A stretch of 64,000 nucleotides of DNA, from the NCBI GenBank assembly GCA_029762535.1, contig JARVGK010000015.1:1-64000 (forward strand). The letters are read 5' to 3'. The position numbers were made by a program, and so were the translations under genes. Shown in pieces: positions 7,819 to 16,147 of this stretch. The stretch is from Thermoplasmatota archaeon (lineage in GTDB: Archaea; Thermoplasmatota; Penumbrarchaeia; Penumbrarchaeales; Penumbrarchaeaceae). The notes under the pieces are model-generated. The model ran no database searches, was not told where the DNA came from, and saw nothing but the letters and a program-made list of their open reading frames with translations. The stretch's first letter is position 1. Each line of letters starts with the position of its first letter.

Positions 7819-10404
7819 ATGAGAATCCAATTAAAGGTCGAAAGGGACCATTTCGGAAAACCTTTTACGGCATCTTTTGTGATGATGCTTTTGATCCTGC
7901 TGTCAATATGGTCGATGTTCTCGTACGGCCATCATGATCTCGCCCCGACCAGGAAGGAGGTATGGGGTAACGGGCCTTTGGTCAATCGGAGCGTGGTAGA
8001 ATTAACGCTGAACGAGGGTTTTGACCAGATAACGGGGCCGGATTTTCTTATGGTAACCGGCAGTGGTGCGCCGGATTTGTTCTACGATCCAAATTATCAA
8101 TGGAGGGAGGGAGGAAAGAACTTCGACCTTCCCTACGGCAACCACACCTTCACTGCGGCCTATCCATCCGGTCATACGGATAAGGTCAAGATCACATTCG
8201 TTCATTATTACCTCGATACGAATTTCGGATATGCGACCCTCACCTGCCAGGATATAAATTTCAACAGCCTTATCTATGGAAAGGAGTTCTTTGACATAAC
8301 CATATTCGCCGAGAACAGGTCCGGTATATCAAAAGCGACCCTGAGGCTCAGGATCCTCAACGTGAACGATGCTCCGGTGAGATCATCGAGCGAGGATTTC
8401 TACAGCATTGCGTTCCATGAGGACACCGTCCATCATGGCATAAACAGAAAGAACATGATGCCAAACGAGATATTCAGCGATCCGGCGGACCCCTTCGATA
8501 CTCTCACTTTCAAGGTAGAACCCGTGAACGATAACGCCTTGAACATCGAGGTCGATTGCGCCCTTGACGGATCCAATATCAGCTTCAGACCCAAGGAGAA
8601 CTGGTCCTCACAGTACCTGATTCCAAGCGAGAGGCTCTCTGGGGGCAATCACAAGGAAATGAACAAATATTTCGCTAAATTCCTATTCAACATATCCGAT
8701 CAGGACGGGGCCAGGGTTCCGGCTCGTGACAGTGAGTTCTACGTTTACATCATTCCCGTCAACGATCCCCCGGTAATGGACGATCTCCAAGAGATCTCGT
8801 TCAAGCAGGACACATTGGTCAAGATACAATATTCTGGAACTGATCCCGACATGGAATTCGGACAAACCATTAGGTTCAATCACAATCTTACGACATCGAT
8901 ATTCGAGAGAACGGGAGAGCAGATCGAGTTCATCGAAGATATCGGCTACAAGTTCGACCACGAAAAGGGCATCGTGGAATTCAAAACGAATAACAAACTG
9001 GTCGGAAGGTACGATATCTCCGCATGGGTCAGGGACAGGTCCACACTTCCGCAGACACCCCCGGATTATCCCCTCACTCCTTATCCTGTCTACGCGAACT
9101 ACACCCTGGTGATCGAGAACGTCAACGATCCCCCTACAGCGATCATTGACAGCCCATTTTCCAATTTCCCTTACAACACCTCTTATCCGATCGAATTCAA
9201 CGCATCAAGGACAAGGGACCCGGACCTGATACACGGGCAGGAACTGAACTACACCTGGCTTCTTAACGGAAGGATCATCGGTTACGGCATGGTCCTATTG
9301 ACCATTGTTCCGAATGACGGATTCTACAACGTGACGTTGAACGTTACAGACGGACATACGTTCTCCCTTGATCACAGGGATATCACCGTGAGAAGGGCCA
9401 GGGTCTATGGTGAGATCTTCAAGGGAAGGACCTTCGATCACGAACATTCGGACCCACAGGATGATCAACTTGTTCTTCGATACAGCCAGGAGGGAGTAAC
9501 AATATCCTACGAGGATATGGATTCTATCGATATAGTTAGTATTAAAGGGATTAAGGTTGCGGAAAGTTCCTACCGGGTGACCGCAAGATTCTCCCAACCT
9601 CTTGAATTCGTATATACAGGGGAGAAGACCCAGGAACCTACCTTGAACATATATTTCGTCAAACCGGAATTCATAGAGGACCCTCCACAGATAACACATG
9701 AGATGGTGCCCGGTTATTCGTTCAGGCATCCCCCATCTGCCCATAGATACGCAAGGATCGAGCTCGATCTCAGGACCAGGGAGGTGATATATTCCAACAC
9801 ACAGATATTCCCGCAGGTGAGACTGCTCAGCGATCGGATGGGGGTAGAGGTCACGTTCACACTCGTGGAAATGGACCAACTCGGAATAATACCGGATTTC
9901 AAGATTTTTGCACGGGCATACATGAAAACAGTTCTCACGAACGTTAAGGGATCGACGACCATCATACAATCATACGATACTATTGGACATAATGCAAGCG
10001 AACCCGTGACCGAGGTATATGGAAGTAATAATGAGGACAACGGGGAAAAGCAGCTTTCGTCAAGCACAATCGTGCTGATAGGTGCGCTAATCATTATAAC
10101 CCTAATGATCCTGGTTATAGTAGGTGTTCTGATCGTCATTTCGAAACGAAAGAAGGAAGAGACACCTCCTCCTGATAGTAATGCCGAACCAAACGATGAC
10201 GATCTGGATATGATAATGTCAGGCGGGATCGCGTCCGCACCAGCGCCACAACCGATGGCTTCAACCTCACAACCGGCCCGATCGGAGTTATTGGATGGCA
10301 CTTCGTCTCCGAGCTCTGACAAAGTGACTCCTGACGATCTTCCTCCTCAAAAAATGGAGGGAACGCCCGCTTCGGACCCGAATGATGCCGTATCTCAGGA
10401 ATAG
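7819..10404 (+). CDS. Large cell-surface protein with cadherin/PKD-like domains and C-terminal membrane anchor
   Basis: 861 residues. A hydrophobic signal segment (about 19-36) is followed by an extracellular part with three cadherin-like modules ending in 'NVNDAPV', 'PVNDPPV' and 'NVNDPPT', then a PKD-like stretch (about 440-530) and an unassigned beta-rich region. One membrane helix (about nt 10054-10145) is followed by a KRKKE stop-transfer signal and a roughly 80-residue Pro/Ser/Asp-rich cytoplasmic tail. Such proteins usually form part of the cell envelope or bind polymers; the ligand is unknown. ATG with GAGGTG eight bases upstream supports the start. It has no operon partner. Confidence 0.85.
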   Translation: MRIQLKVERDHFGKPFTASFVMMLLILLSIWSMFSYGHHDLAPTRKEVWGNGPLVNRSVVELTLNEGFDQITGPDFLMVTGSGAPDLFYDPNYQWREGGKNFDLPYGNHTFTAAYPSGHTDKVKITFVHYYLDTNFGYATLTCQDINFNSLIYGKEFFDITIFAENRSGISKATLRLRILNVNDAPVRSSSEDFYSIAFHEDTVHHGINRKNMMPNEIFSDPADPFDTLTFKVEPVNDNALNIEVDCALDGSNISFRPKENWSSQYLIPSERLSGGNHKEMNKYFAKFLFNISDQDGARVPARDSEFYVYIIPVNDPPVMDDLQEISFKQDTLVKIQYSGTDPDMEFGQTIRFNHNLTTSIFERTGEQIEFIEDIGYKFDHEKGIVEFKTNNKLVGRYDISAWVRDRSTLPQTPPDYPLTPYPVYANYTLVIENVNDPPTAIIDSPFSNFPYNTSYPIEFNASRTRDPDLIHGQELNYTWLLNGRIIGYGMVLLTIVPNDGFYNVTLNVTDGHTFSLDHRDITVRRARVYGEIFKGRTFDHEHSDPQDDQLVLRYSQEGVTISYEDMDSIDIVSIKGIKVAESSYRVTARFSQPLEFVYTGEKTQEPTLNIYFVKPEFIEDPPQITHEMVPGYSFRHPPSAHRYARIELDLRTREVIYSNTQIFPQVRLLSDRMGVEVTFTLVEMDQLGIIPDFKIFARAYMKTVLTNVKGSTTIIQSYDTIGHNASEPVTEVYGSNNEDNGEKQLSSSTIVLIGALIIITLMILVIVGVLIVISKRKKEETPPPDSNAEPNDDDLDMIMSGGIASAPAPQPMASTSQPARSELLDGTSSPSSDKVTPDDLPPQKMEGTPASDPNDAVSQE

Positions 10405-10448
10405 GACCCAGAGCGACCCTATATGCCCCTATGGGTTGATATGACGGG

Positions 10449-10919
10449 TCACTGTTGGAATATAAGGACCTTGTTCATGACCACTTTTTGTATGGGTCTG
10501 TCAGAGCGGTCTCTGGGAACTGCCGCGATCTTGTCGGCGACATCCTGTCCCTGGACGATCTGTCCGAATACCGAATGATGATTGTCGAGCCAGGTCGTTC
10601 CCCCGTTCTTCGTTACGATAAAGAACTGGCTGCCTCCCGTGTTGGGACCCGCATTGGCCATTGAAAGCGCCCCCTTCGTGTGTTTAAGGGATGGATGGAA
10701 CTCATCTTTAATATTATAACCTGGACCTCCTGTACCTGTGCCTTTGGGACATCCTGTCTGGATCATGAAATCAGGTATTACCCTGTGGAATATCAAACCG
10801 TTGTAGAATCCACTGTTCGAAAGTTTGATGAAATTCTGTGTGGTTATCGGTGCCTTCTCGGTCTCCAGCTTAGCCGTCATATCTCCCATGTTCGTCGATA
10901 GCTTCACATAATATGTCAA
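10449..10919 (-). CDS. Peptidyl-prolyl cis-trans isomerase, cyclophilin type
   Basis: 156 residues of a single cyclophilin domain that speeds proline isomerisation in protein folding. Core residues are present: 'FHRVIPDFMIQTG' (catalytic Arg), 'GPNTGGSQFFI' and 'WLDNHHSVFGQI'. No signal peptide, so cytosolic. The open frame begins at 10955, but a TTG at 10919 is preceded by GAGGTGA with five bases spacing and gives the family N-terminus (TYYVKLSTNMGD), so I choose TTG. Confidence 0.92.
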   Translation of the reverse strand: MTYYVKLSTNMGDMTAKLETEKAPITTQNFIKLSNSGFYNGLIFHRVIPDFMIQTGCPKGTGTGGPGYNIKDEFHPSLKHTKGALSMANAGPNTGGSQFFIVTKNGGTTWLDNHHSVFGQIVQGQDVADKIAAVPRDRSDRPIQKVVMNKVLIFQQ

Positions 10920-10973
10920 GGGTATCACCTCGACCACGTATCGCGACATTATCACTTAATCGTTTTGGACGTT

Positions 10974-12152
10974 TCAAGCAACGAAGATATCCGGGAATTC
11001 GTTCTTGATCACATTAATAAGCACCTCGGTCGATATCTCATTCAGGTCATAGGAGGATATCTTCGATATCACAGAATCCAAAAGTTCATCATCCGCGTCA
11101 AGGAACCTCTCTTTTGCAAGATAGTCGAAAACGATCTGCTCCAGGAGGTCCTCGCGCCAGGCCTTATCATACGGTTCAAGATCGTCCGAGGAGTATGAAC
11201 CTGCCTCGATGCATTCGGATGCGATCCTTCCAGCATGAATGGATGAGACGCACGCGTTGTATATCCCACCTCCAGTGAGGGGATCTATGATCCGCGCCGC
11301 ATCTCCGACGACCATGAGATTGTCCGCAACGGTCATATCCATCGGCAGTCCGACACTAACTCCACCAGCGTGGACCTCGACTATCTTCCCCTGTGTGAAA
11401 TCTGGATCCGATCCGACGAACCTATCAAGACATCTCTTTGGGAAAGAGGGTCCGTTGATCATGCTCTCGTTGATCCCTAGTCCCACGTTGAAGAGGTCAT
11501 TGCCTTTCGGGAAGCACCAAACGTATCCTCCCGGGGCATATCTTTTTCCTATGAAGAAATCGCAGAAAGAACCGTCATGTTCAACACCCGTCATCCTGTA
11601 CTGGATGCAAGAATCGATGTCCCTGGGGGAGAGAGATGGATCGAGACCCCCCCACCGGGCGATCTTTGACTCGAAACCATCAGCGGCTATCACGATCTTT
11701 GCTCTTATATCGAACGTGTCCTTCAGGCTTTTACATCGGATCACGGCCTGTCCATCTTCGCGTTCCATGCCGACCGCCTCGCACATGACATTGATGTCCG
11801 CTCCGGACCTGAACGCTCTGATGGCGAGCATCCGGTCGAACATATCGCGGTTCAGAATATATCCGGTATCGTGTTTTTTCGGGTCCGATCTGAATTCTAT
11901 CTTATGACCGGAAGGGGATATGATCCTAGCTCCATCCATTCTTGTGCTGATATGAATGCCCGTTTCCGGAAGGTCGAGCAGGTCCAGAACAGCGCTCGAG
12001 ATGCCCTCACCGCATCGGATCGGCAGTCCGATCTCCGCCCTCTTTTCTATCATTAACGTGGAATGTCCTCTACTCGATACGGCCTGGGCCGCCACGGATC
12101 CGGCTGGACCGGCACCGACCACAAGGCAATCCACTTCTAAGGACCTATTCAT
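10974..12152 (-). CDS. Geranylgeranyl reductase family flavoprotein
   Basis: 392 residues. The N-terminal FAD-binding motif is VVGAGPAGSVAA, followed by the family signature 'GLPIRCGEGIS' with a conserved Cys, and 'VVGDAARIIDPLTGGGIYNA' as the second FAD motif (about residue 275). These enzymes hydrogenate the isoprenoid chains of archaeal ether lipids at the membrane. ATG 12152 is preceded by GGGAGG and starts directly at the FAD domain; the longer open frame to 12290 overlaps the ferredoxin gene and is not used. The ferredoxin stop codon is one base upstream, so the two are a unit. Confidence 0.9.
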   Translation of the reverse strand: MNRSLEVDCLVVGAGPAGSVAAQAVSSRGHSTLMIEKRAEIGLPIRCGEGISSAVLDLLDLPETGIHISTRMDGARIISPSGHKIEFRSDPKKHDTGYILNRDMFDRMLAIRAFRSGADINVMCEAVGMEREDGQAVIRCKSLKDTFDIRAKIVIAADGFESKIARWGGLDPSLSPRDIDSCIQYRMTGVEHDGSFCDFFIGKRYAPGGYVWCFPKGNDLFNVGLGINESMINGPSFPKRCLDRFVGSDPDFTQGKIVEVHAGGVSVGLPMDMTVADNLMVVGDAARIIDPLTGGGIYNACVSSIHAGRIASECIEAGSYSSDDLEPYDKAWREDLLEQIVFDYLAKERFLDADDELLDSVISKISSYDLNEISTEVLINVIKNEFPDIFVA

Positions 12153-12153
12153 C

Positions 12154-12336
12154 TCATGTCCCTCCCGAGAAGCACCCTGTAGGGCAGACGGATATGCATC
12201 TCCCGCATGAAATGCAAAGGTGAGGTTCCAGCGATATCTGAGTGTTCCTGAGCGTGAGTGCCCCAACGGGGCACGTTCCCACACACACACCGCATCTCAG
12301 GCAGGCATCTGACGTCCATATCGGATGATAGGTCAT
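12154..12336 (-). CDS. 2x[4Fe-4S] ferredoxin, likely electron donor of geranylgeranyl reductase
   Basis: 60 residues with two CxxCxxCxxxCP motifs (CLRCGVCVGTCP and CISCGRCISVCP), each binding one [4Fe-4S] cluster. It lies immediately before the geranylgeranyl reductase gene. In Methanosarcina a ferredoxin encoded beside the reductase is needed for full lipid saturation (established), so the same role is likely here. The ATG at 12336 has TTTTTTATC 21-29 nt upstream, fitting a leaderless transcript; ATG 12345 would lie too close to that element. Confidence 0.92.
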   Translation of the reverse strand: MTYHPIWTSDACLRCGVCVGTCPVGALTLRNTQISLEPHLCISCGRCISVCPTGCFSGGT

Positions 12337-12398
12337 GAACTCCATAGAGGATAGTTGATAAAAAATGTTTTCGCTCTACCCATATCCACAATCAATGT

Positions 12399-12408
12399 TA
12401 TATAATCC
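12399..12408. promoter_or_regulatory. TATA element in the ferredoxin/thioredoxin divergent region
   Basis: TTATATAATC is 31-40 nt before the thioredoxin ATG. It reads as a TATA element on both strands, so it may also serve the ferredoxin-reductase pair with a longer leader. Confidence 0.5.
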
Positions 12409-12438
12409 TATAACATAGCTCTGTTCGACGGTGGTTAA

Positions 12439-12771
12439 ATGGACTGGCCTGACTCTATTGTGGAGCTTGACGAATCGCAATACGAATCTTTCATAAGGAA
12501 ATACCCTTCTGCTATCGTGGACTTTTGGGGCCCATCATGTGCCCCATGCAAGATGCTCTCACCACTTATGGAAGCTCTCGCCTCGGAGATGAAGGGAAAG
12601 GTGGCCTTTGGCAAAGTGGATGTCACAAAGAACCTCAAGTTGACATCTAAAATGATGATACGATCGATACCCACCATTCATTATTACAGGGACGGTAACA
12701 AGGTCAAGGAATCCCAGGGATTCATACCCAGGTCCCGTCTGATTCAGGAGATGAGGGAAATTCTTCATTAG
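12439..12771 (+). CDS. Thioredoxin-like protein
   Basis: 110 residues with the thioredoxin fold: 'VDFWGPSCAPCKMLSP' active site near residue 35 and the cis-proline loop 'RSIPTIHYY'. The active site is CAPC rather than the usual CGPC, which probably alters redox potential or partner choice. No signal peptide, so a cytosolic thiol-disulfide reductant. GGTGG sits six bases before the ATG. The nitrilase-family gene follows after 12 nt. Confidence 0.9.
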   Translation: MDWPDSIVELDESQYESFIRKYPSAIVDFWGPSCAPCKMLSPLMEALASEMKGKVAFGKVDVTKNLKLTSKMMIRSIPTIHYYRDGNKVKESQGFIPRSRLIQEMREILH

Positions 12772-12783
12772 AAAGGCGATACG

Positions 12784-13638
12784 ATGTTGGATCCTCTGGA
12801 CCATTGGAAAGAACCGATCGTCGCGATGGTCGTTCAGAACCATCTTTCATCCAAGGACCCCTTGGAAAACATGGAAATGGCTGTGGGTCAGATCCGCTCG
12901 GGTCTCGATGATGATGATGTGGACATCGTCGTTCTCCCGGAACTATTCGCCACCGGTTTCGAGAGGAAAGCGATACTAAACCCGGATAGGATCAGCTCGA
13001 GAATTAACGAATCGATGGAGGATATCTCCACTTGCTATCGTGTGAACCTTATCTACTCCATGCCATATCGGGATAACGGCTCCATCTACAACAGGGCATT
13101 TCTGATGGATAGAGAAGGCAGGATAAAGGGCCATTATGATAAGACACACCTGTTCTCAAGGAGCGGAGAGGATCGTCTTTTCAGTCCTGGAGGATCGCTT
13201 CGAGTTTTCGAGATCGAAGGGTTACCGATCGGCATTGTGACCTGTTATGAGATAAGGTATCCGGAGCTTGCCCTATCCCTCGCACGCTCAGGGGCGGGGG
13301 TTATACTAAACCCTGCGCAGTGGCCGGATTTCCGCATTTCTCAATGGACGACCCTTCTAAGGGCAAGGGCCATAGAGAACCAGTTGTTCGTAATAGGTGC
13401 TAACATTACCGGAAATATTGGGAACTATTCCATGGGCGGTCATTCATGTATAGTGGAACCTTTCGGAGAACCGGCCGGATCACTGGGTGGAGGCCCCGGG
13501 ATCCTGAAATGTACATTGGACCCGAACAAGATATCCAGTTTCAGGAAGAAGATAAGGATGGCGGATGATAGAAGGGAGATCGACAGGATCGAAAGGATCG
13601 AGATATCCACAGTACATATCAGGCGGGAAAGGTCATGA
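12784..13638 (+). CDS. Carbon-nitrogen hydrolase (nitrilase superfamily), omega-amidase-like
   Basis: 284 residues. The Glu-Lys-Cys catalytic triad is visible: Glu in VVLPELFATGF (about residue 54), Lys in HYDKTHLF (about 120), and Cys in IVTCYEIRYPEL (about 155). The 'PELFATGF' and 'KTHLF' contexts resemble omega-amidase/YafV enzymes, which hydrolyse alpha-ketoglutaramate or similar short amides; the substrate is inferred only. It follows thioredoxin by 12 nt and its 3' end overlaps the opposite zinc-ribbon gene by 6 nt. Confidence 0.85.
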   Translation: MLDPLDHWKEPIVAMVVQNHLSSKDPLENMEMAVGQIRSGLDDDDVDIVVLPELFATGFERKAILNPDRISSRINESMEDISTCYRVNLIYSMPYRDNGSIYNRAFLMDREGRIKGHYDKTHLFSRSGEDRLFSPGGSLRVFEIEGLPIGIVTCYEIRYPELALSLARSGAGVILNPAQWPDFRISQWTTLLRARAIENQLFVIGANITGNIGNYSMGGHSCIVEPFGEPAGSLGGGPGILKCTLDPNKISSFRKKIRMADDRREIDRIERIEISTVHIRRERS

Positions 13639-13908
13639 GTTCCTGGATGTGGAGACTATCTCGTATGAGATGTGGGAGCACTGCATGCATGTAAGCACCT
13701 CGACAGGTCTGATGATGAGGTCCCCCGAGAGGGTTTCGAAAGAATTCGATGTGCTCATCATACGGCTGTATCTTGAATTGATGGTGGAACCACATTTCGG
13801 GCACTTGTATGGCCGGTAATGCTCGAAACGATCCGCAAGGTTGAAAATATGCATGTAAGGGCTCGATCCCTCTATCCGTTGATCATATAGGACCTCGTCA
13901 TCTTCCAT
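13633..13908 (-). CDS. Small zinc-ribbon protein
   Basis: 91 residues with two Cys pairs, YKCPKCGS and LTCMQCSH, about 40 residues apart, a probable single zinc ribbon. Beyond that I do not recognise it. The start ATG 13908 is favoured because TTTATAAT (13933-13940) lies 25-32 nt upstream, the right distance for a leaderless mRNA; a TTG at 13929 would fall inside the expected promoter-to-start gap. Confidence 0.65.
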   Translation of the reverse strand: MEDDEVLYDQRIEGSSPYMHIFNLADRFEHYRPYKCPKCGSTINSRYSRMMSTSNSFETLSGDLIIRPVEVLTCMQCSHISYEIVSTSRNS

Positions 13909-13930
13909 TGGTGAGGATTTTACGTTCAAT

Positions 13931-13940
13931 GTATTATAAA
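13931..13940 (-). promoter_or_regulatory. TATA box for leaderless zinc-ribbon gene
   Basis: TTTATAATAC on the minus strand, 23-32 nt before ATG 13908, with no Shine-Dalgarno site in between. Confidence 0.55.
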
Positions 13941-13966
13941 ATATCCTTATGACTATACAATTCTAG

Positions 13967-13972
13967 AAAAAA
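13967..13972 (-). terminator. Oligo-T run after the KaiC-like operon
   Basis: Six T on the minus strand about 95 nt beyond the last KaiC-like stop codon, a plausible archaeal T-rich terminator. Confidence 0.35.
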
Positions 13973-14067
13973 CATTTCTTTTAACTGCAAATGATAATGA
14001 GGCAAAAGGAAGATCGGTTATTTCATATCCCATTCTACTCGTTGTATCATTATTAAGGATGGAGGGA

Positions 14068-14784
14068 TCATGAAATGTTCAATGCCCATTCTCGCGGAAG
14101 CGATGCATCTCCCCTCTTGTGGACCAATCTCAGTCGTCTCTCCCAGTCATCCCCTACTTTCATCGCCTCCGCTTCCAGGATCGAGTCGAATAAACGGACC
14201 TCCTTCCCTTTTAGAGGATCGATGTTCATCGAAGACCCTATCAAGGCTATCCCGTTGACCGAACGGAGAAGTCTTCTCAATATTGTAAGACGGTCGAAAA
14301 CCTCAGAGGTAGCGTAATGTTCGGTCAGATCGTCGAGGGAATCGAGTACCAGTGTGAAGGGAAGGACCTGTTTGGCAGCCGAGTTCGTGATCTCAGAGAG
14401 AATATCGCACCCCCTCCTTTTGAGTTTGACAGGGCGTTCGGACATGGACACCTCAAGTAGGTCCGTGACCATGATCCCTTCTGTCATGAATCGGTCCCTT
14501 TTAACGATCCTTTTTAGTTCATCCTCACGATGGTCCAAAGATGAGAATATCTCAATGTTCGGACTTGGCGGGACGTAATTGAGGGATGATCTCATCTCAT
14601 CGATCGTCTCATAGGTGGAAAGGTATACGGCGGCACTACCCTCGGGTATCTCTGTGAGCATTTCCTTTAAGAGGATATCGCCCGCACTGCCCGGGCCGTA
14701 CTTCAAAAGGATAGAACCTCCCTTGCCTATAACTTCCTCAATGAATCCCTTGAGGTCCTGTTCACCGATCGATACCCGGCTCAT
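14068..14784 (-). CDS. KaiC/RecA-like protein with degenerate P-loop
   Basis: 238 residues. 'ILLKYGPGSAGDILLKEML' (about 23-41) lies where a Walker A should be, but Lys is replaced by Asp, so ATP hydrolysis is unlikely. A Walker B-like strand is kept (FTLVLDSLDDL, about 143-153). It is the last gene of a three-gene run of related proteins and overlaps the preceding stop by 4 nt. I infer a non-catalytic subunit or partner of the intact KaiC-like ATPase encoded first. No other domain is recognised. Confidence 0.7.
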   Translation of the reverse strand: MSRVSIGEQDLKGFIEEVIGKGGSILLKYGPGSAGDILLKEMLTEIPEGSAAVYLSTYETIDEMRSSLNYVPPSPNIEIFSSLDHREDELKRIVKRDRFMTEGIMVTDLLEVSMSERPVKLKRRGCDILSEITNSAAKQVLPFTLVLDSLDDLTEHYATSEVFDRLTILRRLLRSVNGIALIGSSMNIDPLKGKEVRLFDSILEAEAMKVGDDWERRLRLVHKRGDASLPREWALNIS

Positions 14785-15356
14785 TTTTCCACCTTCATCA
14801 TGTTGATATTGTGGTCCATCAAGGTCGAGATCGATCGGGAAATGGCAGCCGTACCATCCAGGTCCTGATCGAAAATAATGAAGGTTACATCCTCTTCCAG
14901 AAGCCTGTTGGTCAGGTATTTGAAGAACTCGAACATCACACTGTGCGGGTGGTCCATCGACAAAGCGCCGAGAGAATCGATGATCAGGAACGAATACTCT
15001 TCTTTTCCCTCTGTCATCAGCCTTTCTATCTCTATGAGGATGGATTCAAGGGAAGCAGGTGCTGGGAGTGTAATGATGTTTGGTATTTCGGTCTCCTTGC
15101 TACCCAAGGACATCGTGACCGTATCGATTATCCGTAAAGAGTTCTTCGGAAGATTGGAAAGGCTGACCCTTCTGGAGAGTGCGTTGGCGGACCACAAGGT
15201 AGAAATCAATATCCCCTTCCTTTTCGCCACCTGCGTCTGTTTCTCTATCAGTGATGTGAACGTTCGGAGGAAGGCCTCTCCCGATACCTTTACGTGAATA
15301 TGGCTTCCCTGCTCATCGGTCACCCTGAGGAAATTCGATAACTGATTACCGTTCAT
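14781..15356 (-). CDS. KaiC/RecA-like protein without P-loop
   Basis: 191 residues, middle gene of the triad, overlapping both neighbours by 4 nt. No Walker A can be found; the Walker B-like strand 'YSFLIIDSLGALSM' (about 120-133) and the following helix-strand pattern ('VTFIIFDQDLDG') still match the RecA/KaiC core. The protein is probably catalytically dead. Its tight coupling to the intact ATPase suggests assembly into one complex (inference). Confidence 0.65.
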   Translation of the reverse strand: MNGNQLSNFLRVTDEQGSHIHVKVSGEAFLRTFTSLIEKQTQVAKRKGILISTLWSANALSRRVSLSNLPKNSLRIIDTVTMSLGSKETEIPNIITLPAPASLESILIEIERLMTEGKEEYSFLIIDSLGALSMDHPHSVMFEFFKYLTNRLLEEDVTFIIFDQDLDGTAAISRSISTLMDHNINMMKVEK

Positions 15357-16096
15357 TCCAGACCCTCCGACGGGAACAGTCTAGGGGCCATTATGACGCT
15401 GTCTGAGGACATGTCGATCACATATATGCTTCTTGAATGAGGGGCGTCCTTCCATCTTTGTATGTGGAGGGTATTCACGGGGGATCTTCCTGAATCCTCT
15501 CTATTCAACTTGATCATCACATCGAAGAGGTTTGGATTGGGGATGTATCCTGGTTCACGCTTGTTGACGAAGAGGGGGTCTATATCGTATACTATGAATG
15601 CCGAGGCATTGAGCTTTACGAGATCGATCTTGAGTTCGGTAAGATAAGACCCCCTGCCATTTTTATTTAGGAGGTCGATGAACGGAGCACCCGGATCGAT
15701 GATGACCCTTTTCATATCCATGTCGGATATTATCTGAACCATGACATCGAAGAGGAGGTCGAGGTCATCCACCTCGATCCTTTCCGGGTCGATTCCTATG
15801 TTTTCCATCAGATTCTGAAGCATGAATATGGATATGTACCCATCCTTTAGCCAGCTGGATTCATAGCACTTGAACCTCTGGAACTTCCTTGTGAAAAGGC
15901 TTGTCGGTTCGTATGTGAGAAGACAGACGTTTTGATTTAGGGAGGCTCCGCGGAACAAAAAGTGTGACCCGAGGGTCGTCTTGCCAGTTCCCGGAGGGCC
16001 ATATATCAATCCTAGAAGGCCGGGTTCCATCCTGCCGGTGGTCAGATTGTCGAGCTTCTCTATTCCGAATACATGATCGCCACTCTCGCCGTGCAT
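15353..16096 (-). CDS. KaiC-like ATPase
   Basis: 247 residues, first gene of the triad. It begins with the KaiC pattern 'FGIEKLDNLTTGRMEPG', then an intact Walker A GPPGTGKTT (about 34-42) and a Walker B 'MKRVIIDPG'. Single-domain archaeal KaiC homologues are ATP-driven signalling or scaffold proteins; this is not a circadian clock claim. A TATA-like element (about 16111-16121) lies just upstream, so the triad may have its own promoter apart from the TPR gene 51 nt away. Confidence 0.82.
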   Translation of the reverse strand: MHGESGDHVFGIEKLDNLTTGRMEPGLLGLIYGPPGTGKTTLGSHFLFRGASLNQNVCLLTYEPTSLFTRKFQRFKCYESSWLKDGYISIFMLQNLMENIGIDPERIEVDDLDLLFDVMVQIISDMDMKRVIIDPGAPFIDLLNKNGRGSYLTELKIDLVKLNASAFIVYDIDPLFVNKREPGYIPNPNLFDVMIKLNREDSGRSPVNTLHIQRWKDAPHSRSIYVIDMSSDSVIMAPRLFPSEGLE

Positions 16097-16147
16097 CGAC
16101 CTTGGAACGGGTATAAATTATTTAATCCTATCAATGGGCGAAAACGT

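Noticed and set aside
7654-7830. 59-residue N-terminal extension of cutA
   Set aside because: The extension has no CutA homology, and ATG 7653 has a strong Shine-Dalgarno site and gives the family length.
9295-10322. Two long minus-strand frames opposite the 7819 surface gene
   Set aside because: Both are antisense to coding sequence with signal peptide and membrane anchor; composition is not protein-like.
12153-12290. Upstream extension of geranylgeranyl reductase
   Set aside because: It overlaps the ferredoxin gene in another frame and lacks homology; ATG 12152 has GGGAGG upstream.
13565-13819. 84-codon plus-strand frame after the amidase gene
   Set aside because: It is antisense to the zinc-ribbon gene, whose Cys pairs and TATA box support the other strand.
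15353-16096. Circadian clock KaiC assignment
   Set aside because: Only a single KaiC domain is present and there is no KaiA or KaiB; a clock role is not supported.
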